A DNA stretch of 6,094 nt from Fidelibacterota bacterium (lineage in GTDB: Bacteria; Marinisomatota; Marinisomatia; Marinisomatales; Marinisomataceae), in the NCBI GenBank assembly GCA_012963075.1, contig DTWI01000083.1:1-6094 (forward strand), written 5' to 3'. The notes under the pieces were generated by a model, which ran no database searches, was not told the DNA's origin, and was given only the letters and a program-made list of their open reading frames with translations. Numbering within the stretch: position 1 is the stretch's first letter; each line of letters begins with the position of its first letter. Positions 1 to 5,675 of this stretch are shown piece by piece. A program made the translations under genes and the position numbers.

Positions 1-1384
1 CTTCGCTTGGAAGTTCAGCCATTTCTGCAATGCCTCCAGCATTATCAGCTATTGGACCATATGCATCTACAGCTAATTGAATACCGATAGTTGACAACAT
101 TCCTAAAGCAGCAATTGCTATTCCATAAAGACCTGCAAAATGGTATGCTCCCAAAATTGCTAACGCAATAATAAGAACTGGCAATGCAGTGGAATACATT
201 CCGTTTGCTAGGCCCGCTATAATATTGGTTGCTGCTCCGGTTTCGCTTGCTTCAGCAATTGCTCGAGAAGGGGTTTGAGAATCAGATGTAAAATATTCTG
301 TCATTAAACCAATCAAAATACCTGAAACAAGACCAATAACAATTGTCCAAAATAAATTCATAACACTTATACCATCAATTGTTCCATCAATTGCAATATA
401 GTTTAAGAGAAAATAAGTAAGGGCTAACATAACAGCCCCCGAGCCAAATACCCCAATATTAAGAGCAGTTTGAGGGTTTCCTCCCTCTTTAGTCTTAACA
501 AAAAATGTTCCTATAATTGATACAAAGATTCCTAAAGCAGCAATTGTCAAAGGTAAACTAACTAATGCTACGTTCCCCGCTGCGGCTGCTAACACCATAG
601 CTCCAATAATTGATCCTACATATGACTCAAATAAATCAGCTCCCATACCAGCAACATCACCAACGTTGTCACCAACATTGTCAGCAATGGTTGCAGGGTT
701 TCTTGGGTCGTCTTCTGGAATTCCAGCTTCTACTTTACCAACTAAATCTGCACCAATATCAGCAGCTTTGGTATAAATTCCACCACCAACTCTTGCAAAA
801 AGAGCAATTGATGAAGCGCCCATGGCAAACCCAGAAACCAAAGTCATAACTTCTGATAAATTGCTGTTTATCCCCATTCCGCCATAACATACGAAAAGCG
901 TAAATAGACCTAAAATACCAAGACCTACCACATTCATTCCCATAACAACCCCACCATTAAATGCAACATTAAGTGCTGCACTTAATCCTGTTCTTGCGGC
1001 TTCAGTTGTTCTATGGTTTGCTAATGTCGCAACACGCATTCCAAGCGCACCTGCTAAAGCACTACACAGGGCCCCTACGACAAAAGAGAGCGCTACTGCT
1101 TCAGTATTATTATCTAAATTAACCCAATACAAAAGCCCTGCAACAACAATAACAAAAATTGCTAATACCCTATATTCTCTCTTAAGAAATGCTGTTGCAC
1201 CTTCTCTGATAGCAAGTCCTATTTCTTGCATCTTTTCATTCCCTGGATTTTGTTTACTAATCCAGTTGCTTTTCCACAACGCAAACAATATCGCAGCAAT
1301 GCCTGATAATGGTACCATTGCAGTAAGGGGGTGTGAAAATATTGTTTGTAAACTGTACCAAATGTGGTGATCATATAACAACAT
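1..1384 (-). CDS. hppA: Membrane-bound proton/sodium-translocating pyrophosphatase, N-terminal part (runs off the left edge)
   Basis: This integral membrane enzyme hydrolyses pyrophosphate and uses the energy to pump H+ or Na+ across the membrane. About 461 residues are visible with no stop; the family usually has about 670-750, so the C-terminal third lies outside the window. The family signature is unmistakable: [20 protein letters not shown] at residues 200-219, then the acidic substrate and metal site EDDPRNP (224-230), [19 protein letters not shown] (235-253), and [17 protein letters not shown] (440-456). Hydrophobic segments lie at roughly 22-37, 72-88, 97-115, 144-167, 183-197, 256-272, 276-296, 310-330, 343-361 and 399-430 (possibly two). 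A Glu sits in the membrane-edge motif TEYFTS (363). The ATG overlaps the pth stop by one base (TAATG) and has a good AGGAG site. The residues that separate K+-dependent from K+-independent enzymes lie beyond the edge, so subtype and ion are undetermined. Confidence 0.97.
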   Translation of the reverse strand, partial: MLLYDHHIWYSLQTIFSHPLTAMVPLSGIAAILFALWKSNWISKQNPGNEKMQEIGLAIREGATAFLKREYRVLAIFVIVVAGLLYWVNLDNNTEAVALSFVVGALCSALAGALGMRVATLANHRTTEAARTGLSAALNVAFNGGVVMGMNVVGLGILGLFTLFVCYGGMGINSNLSEVMTLVSGFAMGASSIALFARVGGGIYTKAADIGADLVGKVEAGIPEDDPRNPATIADNVGDNVGDVAGMGADLFESYVGSIIGAMVLAAAAGNVALVSLPLTIAALGIFVSIIGTFFVKTKEGGNPQTALNIGVFGSGAVMLALTYFLLNYIAIDGTIDGISVMNLFWTIVIGLVSGILIGLMTEYFTSDSQTPSRAIAEASETGAATNIIAGLANGMYSTALPVLIIALAILGAYHFAGLYGIAIAALGMLSTIGIQLAVDAYGPIADNAGGIAEMAELPSE

Positions 1385-1953
1385 TATGCTTCTCCTATAA
1401 TCTGTTTATTAAAACGATTTGATGTGCATACAGCACCTTCTTTAAGCACTGAAGACATCGCATCACAAGTAAATTCTAAAACTTGGTCTACTGAAGATTT
1501 ATATTTTTTATTAAATGGCTTTAATACGTAGTTTTCTGATGGTCTTTTATAGTCGTCAGCTGCAATGCCCATTCTTAACCTAGTAATTTCATCTGTATTC
1601 AGAGAATGAATTATAGATTTCATCCCATTATGACAACCGTCTCCACCGCTCAATCTTAATCTAATTTCTCCTAATGGTAAATCTACGTCATCAAAAATGA
1701 CTATTATGTCTTTTATATCAGCTTTATAAAAGCTTAGAAGATCACGTATAATCGTTCCGCTTCTATTCATTCCTGTTGTAGGTTTTACCAAAATATATTC
1801 GTTGTCTTTTTTTGCAAAAATAAAGTTTCCTTTACCTGCTTTAAATTCAAGATTATGCTTTTTTGCAAACACATCTATTGCCCAAAACCCAATATTGTGT
1901 TTTGTTTGAAGATATTTTTCTTCAGGATTTCCTAACCCAACAAAAATCAACAT
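1384..1953 (-). CDS. pth: Peptidyl-tRNA hydrolase (Pth family, bacterial type)
   Basis: This cytoplasmic enzyme cleaves the ester bond of peptidyl-tRNAs that drop off the ribosome, recycling tRNA. The 189 residues match the usual length of about 185-200. It has the N-terminal VGLGNP with Asn9, the catalytic His19 in KHNIGF, the substrate-binding Asn63 in GMNRSG, Asp89 in the FDDVDLPLG strand, and the GG-x-G-x-HNG loop with His108 and Asn109. The C-terminal NRFN (179-182) is also typical of the family. The second glycine of the usual GGHNG is Cys107 here. The ATG lies 5 bases after the rplY stop. The closest Shine-Dalgarno-like sequence (AGAGG, 1967-1971) is 13 bases upstream, longer than usual. 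The stop overlaps the hppA start by one base. Position after rplY is common in bacteria. Confidence 0.97.
   Translation of the reverse strand: MLIFVGLGNPEEKYLQTKHNIGFWAIDVFAKKHNLEFKAGKGNFIFAKKDNEYILVKPTTGMNRSGTIIRDLLSFYKADIKDIIVIFDDVDLPLGEIRLRLSGGDGCHNGMKSIIHSLNTDEITRLRMGIAADDYKRPSENYVLKPFNKKYKSSVDQVLEFTCDAMSSVLKEGAVCTSNRFNKQIIGEA
1391..1396 (-). promoter_or_regulatory. Ribosome binding site of hppA inside the end of pth
   Basis: AGGAGA on the minus strand lies 7 bases (counted from AGGAG) before the hppA ATG at 1384. It sits within the last codons of pth (Gly-Glu-Ala). Together with the TAATG stop/start overlap, it fixes the hppA start and suggests translational coupling to pth. Confidence 0.75.
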
Positions 1954-1958
1954 TATTT

Positions 1959-2669
1959 TTATTTTTCCTCTTTTGATTTTTGCTCTTTTCCATCTGAATC
2001 TTCTTCTTTTTTAGTTTCTGAAGAATCGTCTTTACCGCCAGCGCTTTCTTCGCCTTCTGCTTCAATGCCTTCTTCGCCTTCTAACATTTCTTCTACTATT
2101 TCTTCTACTATTTCTTCTTCCTTCTTAGGCTCTTGCACAGAAACAACTGCAAGATCTTCAGCAGTTATTATTTCTACGTCTGCAGCAAGTTGGATATCTT
2201 TCACAAATAGACTAGAGTTTAGTTCCAAATCAGTAACATCAATAATTAAAGCGTCTGGAATAGTTGTTGGTTTACATTTAACTGTAATAGCATTTACAAT
2301 TTGTACTAAAATACCGCCGGCTTGCACCCCTTCTGCTTCCCCTGTAACCTTTAATGGTACTTCTAATGAAATTTTTTCGTCTTCTTTTACTTTTTGGAAA
2401 TCAATATGCATAATATTGTCATAGACGGGATGATATTGTACGTCTTTAACAAGAACAAATTGATTTTCATCTTTAACTGTAACCTCAAAAATAACTTGAC
2501 CAGTTTTTAAAGCTTTATATAATTCTTTTTTATCAACAGAAAGTGAAATAGCATCCAATCCTGAGTGGTATAAAACAGCTGGTATCTGATCTTTAAGCCT
2601 TGTTCTTCTTGCAGAAGACGAGCCTTTTCCGTCGCGAATCTTAACATTTAATTTTTCAAATTTACTCAT
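1959..2669 (-). CDS. rplY: 50S ribosomal protein bL25, long CTC/TL5 form with acidic tail
   Basis: This protein binds 5S rRNA in the large ribosomal subunit; long forms belong to the CTC/TL5 general-stress group. It has 236 residues. The N-terminal 5S-binding domain (about 5-92) includes GSSSARRTR, IPAVLYH and HIDFQKV. The C-terminal beta domain (about 98-178) includes EVPLKVTGEAEGVQAGGIL and the typical hydrophobic ending DLAVVSVQEP. Residues 181-236 form a low-complexity tail with 24 Glu/Asp in 56 residues plus many Lys, probably disordered. I chose the ATG at 2669, not an upstream in-frame start near 2732, because family homology begins just after it and GGAGAG precedes it. It overlaps the prs stop by 8 bases (ATGAGTAA), suggesting translational coupling. 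The prs-rplY-pth order is widespread in bacteria. Confidence 0.95.
   Translation of the reverse strand: MSKFEKLNVKIRDGKGSSSARRTRLKDQIPAVLYHSGLDAISLSVDKKELYKALKTGQVIFEVTVKDENQFVLVKDVQYHPVYDNIMHIDFQKVKEDEKISLEVPLKVTGEAEGVQAGGILVQIVNAITVKCKPTTIPDALIIDVTDLELNSSLFVKDIQLAADVEIITAEDLAVVSVQEPKKEEEIVEEIVEEMLEGEEGIEAEGEESAGGKDDSSETKKEEDSDGKEQKSKEEK
2046..2110 (-). repeat. Short direct repeats in the rplY acidic tail
   Basis: Two perfect 12-base copies lie in tandem at 2087-2098 and 2099-2110 (plus-strand unit tttcttctacta), encoding the repeated Ile-Val-Glu-Glu. A third, diverged copy starts at 2111. Nearby, a 13-base unit (ttcttcgccttct) occurs at 2046-2058 and again at 2070-2082, a 24-base period encoding Glu/Gly-rich sequence. 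Copy number is in frame. The repeats look like local duplication within a low-complexity Glu-rich tail, not a mobile or regulatory repeat. Confidence 0.75.
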
Positions 2670-3627
2670 TATTCTCTCCAAATAATTCACTAACTGATTC
2701 CCCGATATGAATTCTATTAATTGTTTCTGCAAAAATGTTTGCAGAAGATATAATTGTTAATTTCTTAAATTGTTTTTCTTCTGGAATATTGACCGTATCT
2801 GAAAGAATAACTTTATCAATATCGTCGCTAGAGAGTTTTTTAATTGCATCTCCAGATAACACTCCATGTGTCGCAGCAACAACAACAGATAATGCTCCTT
2901 TTTTTCTCGCAACTTTTGCAGCATTACTAACTGTTCCTGCAGTATCAATCATGTCGTCTATAATCAAAACATGTTTTGATTCAATATCTCCAACAAGATA
3001 AGCAACTTCTGATTTGTTGTGCGTGCTTCTTCTTTTATCAATCACTGCAAATCCTATTCCTAATTGTTTAGCATATGATTGACTTAATTTGTTTGAACCA
3101 ATATCTGGTGACAATACAACAATTTTATTATTATCATTAATATTATTAAAATGGATTTTTATTTCAGTCATTAAAACCAAACTTCCATATAAATTATCAA
3201 TTGGAATTCTTGAAAAGCCCTGTATTTGAGTTGAATGTAAATCCATCGTAATAATCCTATCAGCGCCAGCGGCAGTAATAATATCAATCATTACTTTAGC
3301 AGAAATTGGTACGCGCGGTTCATCTTTCCGATCTTGCCTTGCATAACCCAAATAAGGGATAACTACACTGACACTTGCTGCACTTGCTCTTTTCGCAGCG
3401 TCTATAAGCAAAGCAAGTTCAATTATATGGTCTGCAGGAGGGTTTGTGCTTTGAACAATATACACATCATTGCCTCTTAAATTTTCTCCGTACTTTACCC
3501 AAATCTCTCCATCACTAAATCTCTTAATGGACAGTTTCCCAAGATTGTTGTTAGCTTCTTTCGCAATTTTATTTGCTAAATTTTGGTTGCTTGAACCAGA
3601 AAATATTTTTTGTTTATATAATCCCAT
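2662..3627 (-). CDS. prs: Ribose-phosphate pyrophosphokinase (PRPP synthetase, class I type)
   Basis: This cytoplasmic enzyme transfers pyrophosphate from ATP to ribose 5-phosphate, making PRPP for purines, pyrimidines, NAD, histidine and tryptophan. The 321 residues are close to the usual length of about 310-320. Visible motifs are FSGSSNQNLA (9-18), FSDGEIWVK (37-45), ENLRGNDVYIVQST (48-61), the ATP-loop YARQDRK (95-101), the metal-binding region MDLHSTQIQGF (128-138), SPDIG (173-177), the PRPP-binding loop DDMIDTAGT (224-232), THGVLSG (253-259) and the C-terminal ESVSELF (310-316). The ATG at 3627 is chosen because FSG motifs begin right after it. An in-frame extension to about 3681 would translate the tRNA gene. 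It starts 22 bases after the tRNA 3' end with only a weak purine-rich AAAAGAAAAA upstream. It overlaps rplY by 8 bases. Confidence 0.97.
   Translation of the reverse strand: MGLYKQKIFSGSSNQNLANKIAKEANNNLGKLSIKRFSDGEIWVKYGENLRGNDVYIVQSTNPPADHIIELALLIDAAKRASAASVSVVIPYLGYARQDRKDEPRVPISAKVMIDIITAAGADRIITMDLHSTQIQGFSRIPIDNLYGSLVLMTEIKIHFNNINDNNKIVVLSPDIGSNKLSQSYAKQLGIGFAVIDKRRSTHNKSEVAYLVGDIESKHVLIIDDMIDTAGTVSNAAKVARKKGALSVVVAATHGVLSGDAIKKLSSDDIDKVILSDTVNIPEEKQFKKLTIISSANIFAETINRIHIGESVSELFGENNE
2674..2679 (-). promoter_or_regulatory. Ribosome binding site of rplY inside the end of prs
   Basis: GGAGAG on the minus strand ends 4 bases before the rplY ATG at 2669 (6 bases from the GGAG core). It lies in the last codons of prs (Gly-Glu). 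It supports this ATG over the upstream in-frame start. Confidence 0.75.
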
Positions 3628-3649
3628 ATATTTTTCTTTTATTACTTTG

Positions 3650-3721
3650 TTGGGGAACAGGGACTCGAACCCCGACTGCATGGACCAAAACCATGTGTCC
3701 TGCCAATTAGACGATTCCCCA
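3650..3721 (-). tRNA. tRNA-Gln, anticodon UUG
   Basis: The full cloverleaf can be folded by eye over 72 bases. The acceptor stem pairs TGGGGAA with TTCCCCA. The D arm is GTCT/GGAC with loop AATTGGCA. The anticodon stem is CATGG/CCATG with loop TTTTGGT, giving anticodon TTG (UUG, reading CAA and CAG). There is a 4-base variable region, and the T arm is CGGGG/CCCTG with loop TTCGAGT. The U1-A72 first pair is a known mark of bacterial tRNA-Gln. The discriminator base is A, and the next bases are CAA, so the 3' CCA is not encoded and must be added by the nucleotidyltransferase. It begins 2 bases after the ispE stop and ends 22 bases before prs, so it is very likely excised from the polycistronic transcript. 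Confidence 0.96.
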
Positions 3722-3723
3722 AA

Positions 3724-4557
3724 TTAAATTTTTGGACTTGTAACGATTGTGGAGAAATGGAGACTGAAAAACTGATGCGCTTTTAGTGCATCTTGTTTGT
3801 TTGAGAATATTCCAAACACAGTCGAACCACTACCCGACAAACTGGCATATTGTGCGCCTAAATCCAAAACCTTTAATTTGATTTTGCCAATTTCTGGATG
3901 TGTTTTAAAAACGTACACCTCAAAATCATTGTAAAATAACTCTGAACTTAAATCATAATTCTTAAGTTCATCCAACATTCCGGCAAACTTAATGTTGGTT
4001 TTGTTTTTTAACAAACACTTTTTATAAGCATTTTTTGTATCAATTTTTATATCGGGCATCACTAACAATATATAAACACCATTTAGGTTATTTTCTACGG
4101 GCGATAAATCTCCACCTGTCCCTTCACCAACTTGTAAACCTCCATTAACAAAAAATGGAGAATCTGCGCTAATTTTTTTTGATAATTCAACTAATTCATC
4201 CTGGCTCATTTTTAAAGCAAACAATTCATTCATTCCCTTTAAAACAGCGGTTCCATTACTTGAACCTCCCCCTAAACCAGCACTTGTTGGAATATTTTTA
4301 ACAAGATTAATTTTTATATTAGAAATATTAGGAAATTTTTCTTTTGTTGCTTCAAATGCTTGTATACACGTATTGTTTTTTTTGTCTAACCAACCAACAT
4401 TTGTTTCAAAAATAAAATCATCAGATTTTTCAATAGATATTTGATCATAAAAATCAATTTCTTGAAATACGGTGATTATATTATGAAGACTGTCTTGCCT
4501 TTTATTTAAAATATGGAGGCCAAGATTAATTTTTGCATAGGAATTAATTTCCATCAT
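3724..4557 (-). CDS. ispE: 4-diphosphocytidyl-2-C-methyl-D-erythritol kinase
   Basis: This GHMP-family kinase phosphorylates the 2-hydroxyl of CDP-methylerythritol with ATP, the fourth step of the MEP isoprenoid pathway. It has 277 residues from the first ATG; the family has about 280-300. Visible motifs are the N-terminal YAKINLGL with catalytic Lys9, the glycine-rich ATP loop PTSAGLGGGSSN (90-101), ADSPFF with catalytic Asp132, and the C-terminal GHMP motif LSGSGST (240-246). The usual DGYH substrate motif reads D-S-L-H (22-25), losing the aromatic residue. The start is ambiguous: TTG (4560), ATG (4557) and ATG (4554) are consecutive, with no clear Shine-Dalgarno. I prefer 4557. From there it overlaps the end of ispF by 14 bases, so coupling is likely. 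The tRNA-Gln gene follows after 2 bases. Confidence 0.95.
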   Translation of the reverse strand: MMEINSYAKINLGLHILNKRQDSLHNIITVFQEIDFYDQISIEKSDDFIFETNVGWLDKKNNTCIQAFEATKEKFPNISNIKINLVKNIPTSAGLGGGSSNGTAVLKGMNELFALKMSQDELVELSKKISADSPFFVNGGLQVGEGTGGDLSPVENNLNGVYILLVMPDIKIDTKNAYKKCLLKNKTNIKFAGMLDELKNYDLSSELFYNDFEVYVFKTHPEIGKIKLKVLDLGAQYASLSGSGSTVFGIFSNKQDALKAHQFFSLHFSTIVTSPKI

Positions 4558-5017
4558 CAATAGTCAAAATTGCTTGGGCCCCCCAACCATTAGACATATC
4601 AATAAATTGTAGTCCATTTGTTGTTGTGCCTTTAATAGAAATACTATTTGTACTAATATCTAAAGCTTCCGATAAAGATTTTTTAATAGCATTTTTATGA
4701 GGAGAAATTTTTGGAGTATTTAGAACAATTGATGTATCAACGTTGATTATTTTTGTGTTTTCTGACATTTTTTGAACTACTTTTTTTAATAGCTCAATGC
4801 TAGAAATGTTTAAATATTCAGGAGTATTTGGAAAATGTTCTCCTATATCTCCTAAATTTAGTGCGCCCAATAAGGCATCAATAATTGAATGTGTCAAAAC
4901 ATCCCCGTCTGAATGAGCTTGAGAAGAAAATTCACATTCTATTCTATGTCCACCTACAACAAGATGGTCTCCCTTGATGAGGGAATGAAAATCAACTCCT
5001 ATACCGACTTTATTCAT
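4544..5017 (-). CDS. ispF: 2-C-methyl-D-erythritol 2,4-cyclodiphosphate synthase
   Basis: This trimeric zinc enzyme cyclises CDP-methylerythritol 2-phosphate to the 2,4-cyclodiphosphate with release of CMP, the fifth step of the MEP pathway. It has 157 residues, the normal length. Zinc ligands Asp9 and His11 (GVDFHS) and His43 are present, with AHSDGDV (34-40), DALLGA (47-52), GDIGEHF (56-62), NVD (91-93) and PKISPH (101-106). The C-terminal nucleotide/metal site is unusual. The motif normally TTTE reads TTTN (130-133), the Arg normally after F-x-G is Met140, and the FPDTD loop is FPNTP (62-66), one residue shorter by my alignment. The start is the ATG overlapping the ispD stop by 8 bases (ATGAATAA). 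No Shine-Dalgarno is visible, so reinitiation after ispD is likely. The family call is secure; full activity is inferred. Confidence 0.95.
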   Translation of the reverse strand: MNKVGIGVDFHSLIKGDHLVVGGHRIECEFSSQAHSDGDVLTHSIIDALLGALNLGDIGEHFPNTPEYLNISSIELLKKVVQKMSENTKIINVDTSIVLNTPKISPHKNAIKKSLSEALDISTNSISIKGTTTNGLQFIDMSNGWGAQAILTIDDGN

Positions 5018-5672
5018 TTGATAATAATTGTTTAACTAGTTCTAAGTCTTTTTTCTCAGTGATTTTAATATTTTTATTAACACTATTAATCATTCTAATA
5101 TTGTGTCCATTAGATTCTAACAAGCTTGCTTCGTCTGTGAAATGATCGAAGTCATTATTATAACAATTTTTTAGTGTTTTTAAACAAAACGCTTGTGGTG
5201 TTTGAGAAAGCCACATATTAGTACGATTCACAGTTTCAATTACTTTGTCATCATTAGTTTTTTTCAATGTTTCGTTAATTTTATCACCAACAATACAGCC
5301 GCCGTTTTCCATACAATTCAATAATACGTTTTCAATGTCTTTTTTTTGGATTAGTGGACGCACTGCATCATGGATACAAACTTTATCATAAGAACTATTA
5401 ATGCTTTCTATTGCATTATAAACAGACTGAGCCCTTGTGTTTCCTCCTTTGCATAAAAATATTGGTTTATTATTTTGATAAGATTTCAAATCTTCTTCTA
5501 CCGAAGTATATATTTCTTGTGCAACCACCAAATAAATAGAATCAATTAAATCCGAAGTATTAAATATGTCTAAAGAATATTGATAAACTTTTTTATTGAG
5601 AAGAATTTTGATTTGTTTATAGGAGCCATATCTTTCTCCTTTGCCCGCGGCAACTATAATACCAGCATTCAT
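5010..5672 (-). CDS. ispD: 2-C-methyl-D-erythritol 4-phosphate cytidylyltransferase
   Basis: This enzyme joins CTP and methylerythritol 4-phosphate to give CDP-methylerythritol and pyrophosphate, the third step of the MEP pathway. The 220 residues fit the usual 225-240. Motifs are the nucleotide-binding VAAGKGER (7-14) with Arg14, a lysine matching the catalytic one at Lys19 (YKQ), GGNTRAQSV (76-84), HDAVRP with Asp102, VNRTNMW with Arg150, QTPQAF (157-162), TDEASLLE (179-186) and the substrate motif NIKIT (201-205). The loop between Arg14 and Lys19 is two residues shorter than in E. coli IspD, and the proline of the usual PKQ is Tyr18. The ATG lies 3 bases after the queA stop, with no recognisable Shine-Dalgarno. 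It overlaps ispF by 8 bases. It is a separate gene, not an IspDF fusion. Confidence 0.96.
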   Translation of the reverse strand: MNAGIIVAAGKGERYGSYKQIKILLNKKVYQYSLDIFNTSDLIDSIYLVVAQEIYTSVEEDLKSYQNNKPIFLCKGGNTRAQSVYNAIESINSSYDKVCIHDAVRPLIQKKDIENVLLNCMENGGCIVGDKINETLKKTNDDKVIETVNRTNMWLSQTPQAFCLKTLKNCYNNDFDHFTDEASLLESNGHNIRMINSVNKNIKITEKKDLELVKQLLSNE

Positions 5673-5675
5673 AAT

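Noticed and set aside
610..849. Plus-strand open frame of 79 codons, rich in Gln and Leu.
   Set aside because: It lies wholly antisense to the conserved core of hppA. Its composition is that of a shadow frame, with no recognisable domain.
1..1384. Visibly higher GC in hppA than in the isp genes, considered as a sign of horizontal transfer.
   Set aside because: The protein is unusually rich in Gly and Ala, whose codons are GC-rich. That explains the difference without transfer.
2065..2424. Plus-strand open frame of 119 codons, rich in Ser and Thr.
   Set aside because: It is antisense to rplY. The Ser/Thr richness simply mirrors the Glu-rich acidic tail codons read backwards.
2670..2732. N-terminal extension of rplY by 21 codons into prs.
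   Set aside because: Homology begins at the ATG at 2669, which has a strong ribosome site. The extension would overlap the conserved end of prs.
2757..2948. Minus-strand open frame of 63 codons in another frame of prs.
   Set aside because: It is an out-of-frame shadow; the real prs frame carries all conserved motifs here.
2735..3001. Plus-strand open frame of 88 codons.
   Set aside because: It is antisense to prs and has no family features or ribosome site.
3628..3681. N-terminal extension of prs by 18 codons.
   Set aside because: The extension translates the T arm and acceptor stem of tRNA-Gln (the GFESLFPN artefact). Family homology starts after the ATG at 3627.
3470..3727. Plus-strand open frame of 85 codons across the prs start and the tRNA.
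   Set aside because: Its C-terminal part (GNRDSNPDC) is the typical result of translating a tRNA gene.
4570..4590. Small GC-rich inverted repeat (TTGGG...CCCAA) near the end of ispF, considered as a terminator.
   Set aside because: It has a 5-base stem with a 3-base loop, lies inside coding sequence for Gly-Trp-Gly-Ala-Gln, and has no following T-run on the transcribed strand.
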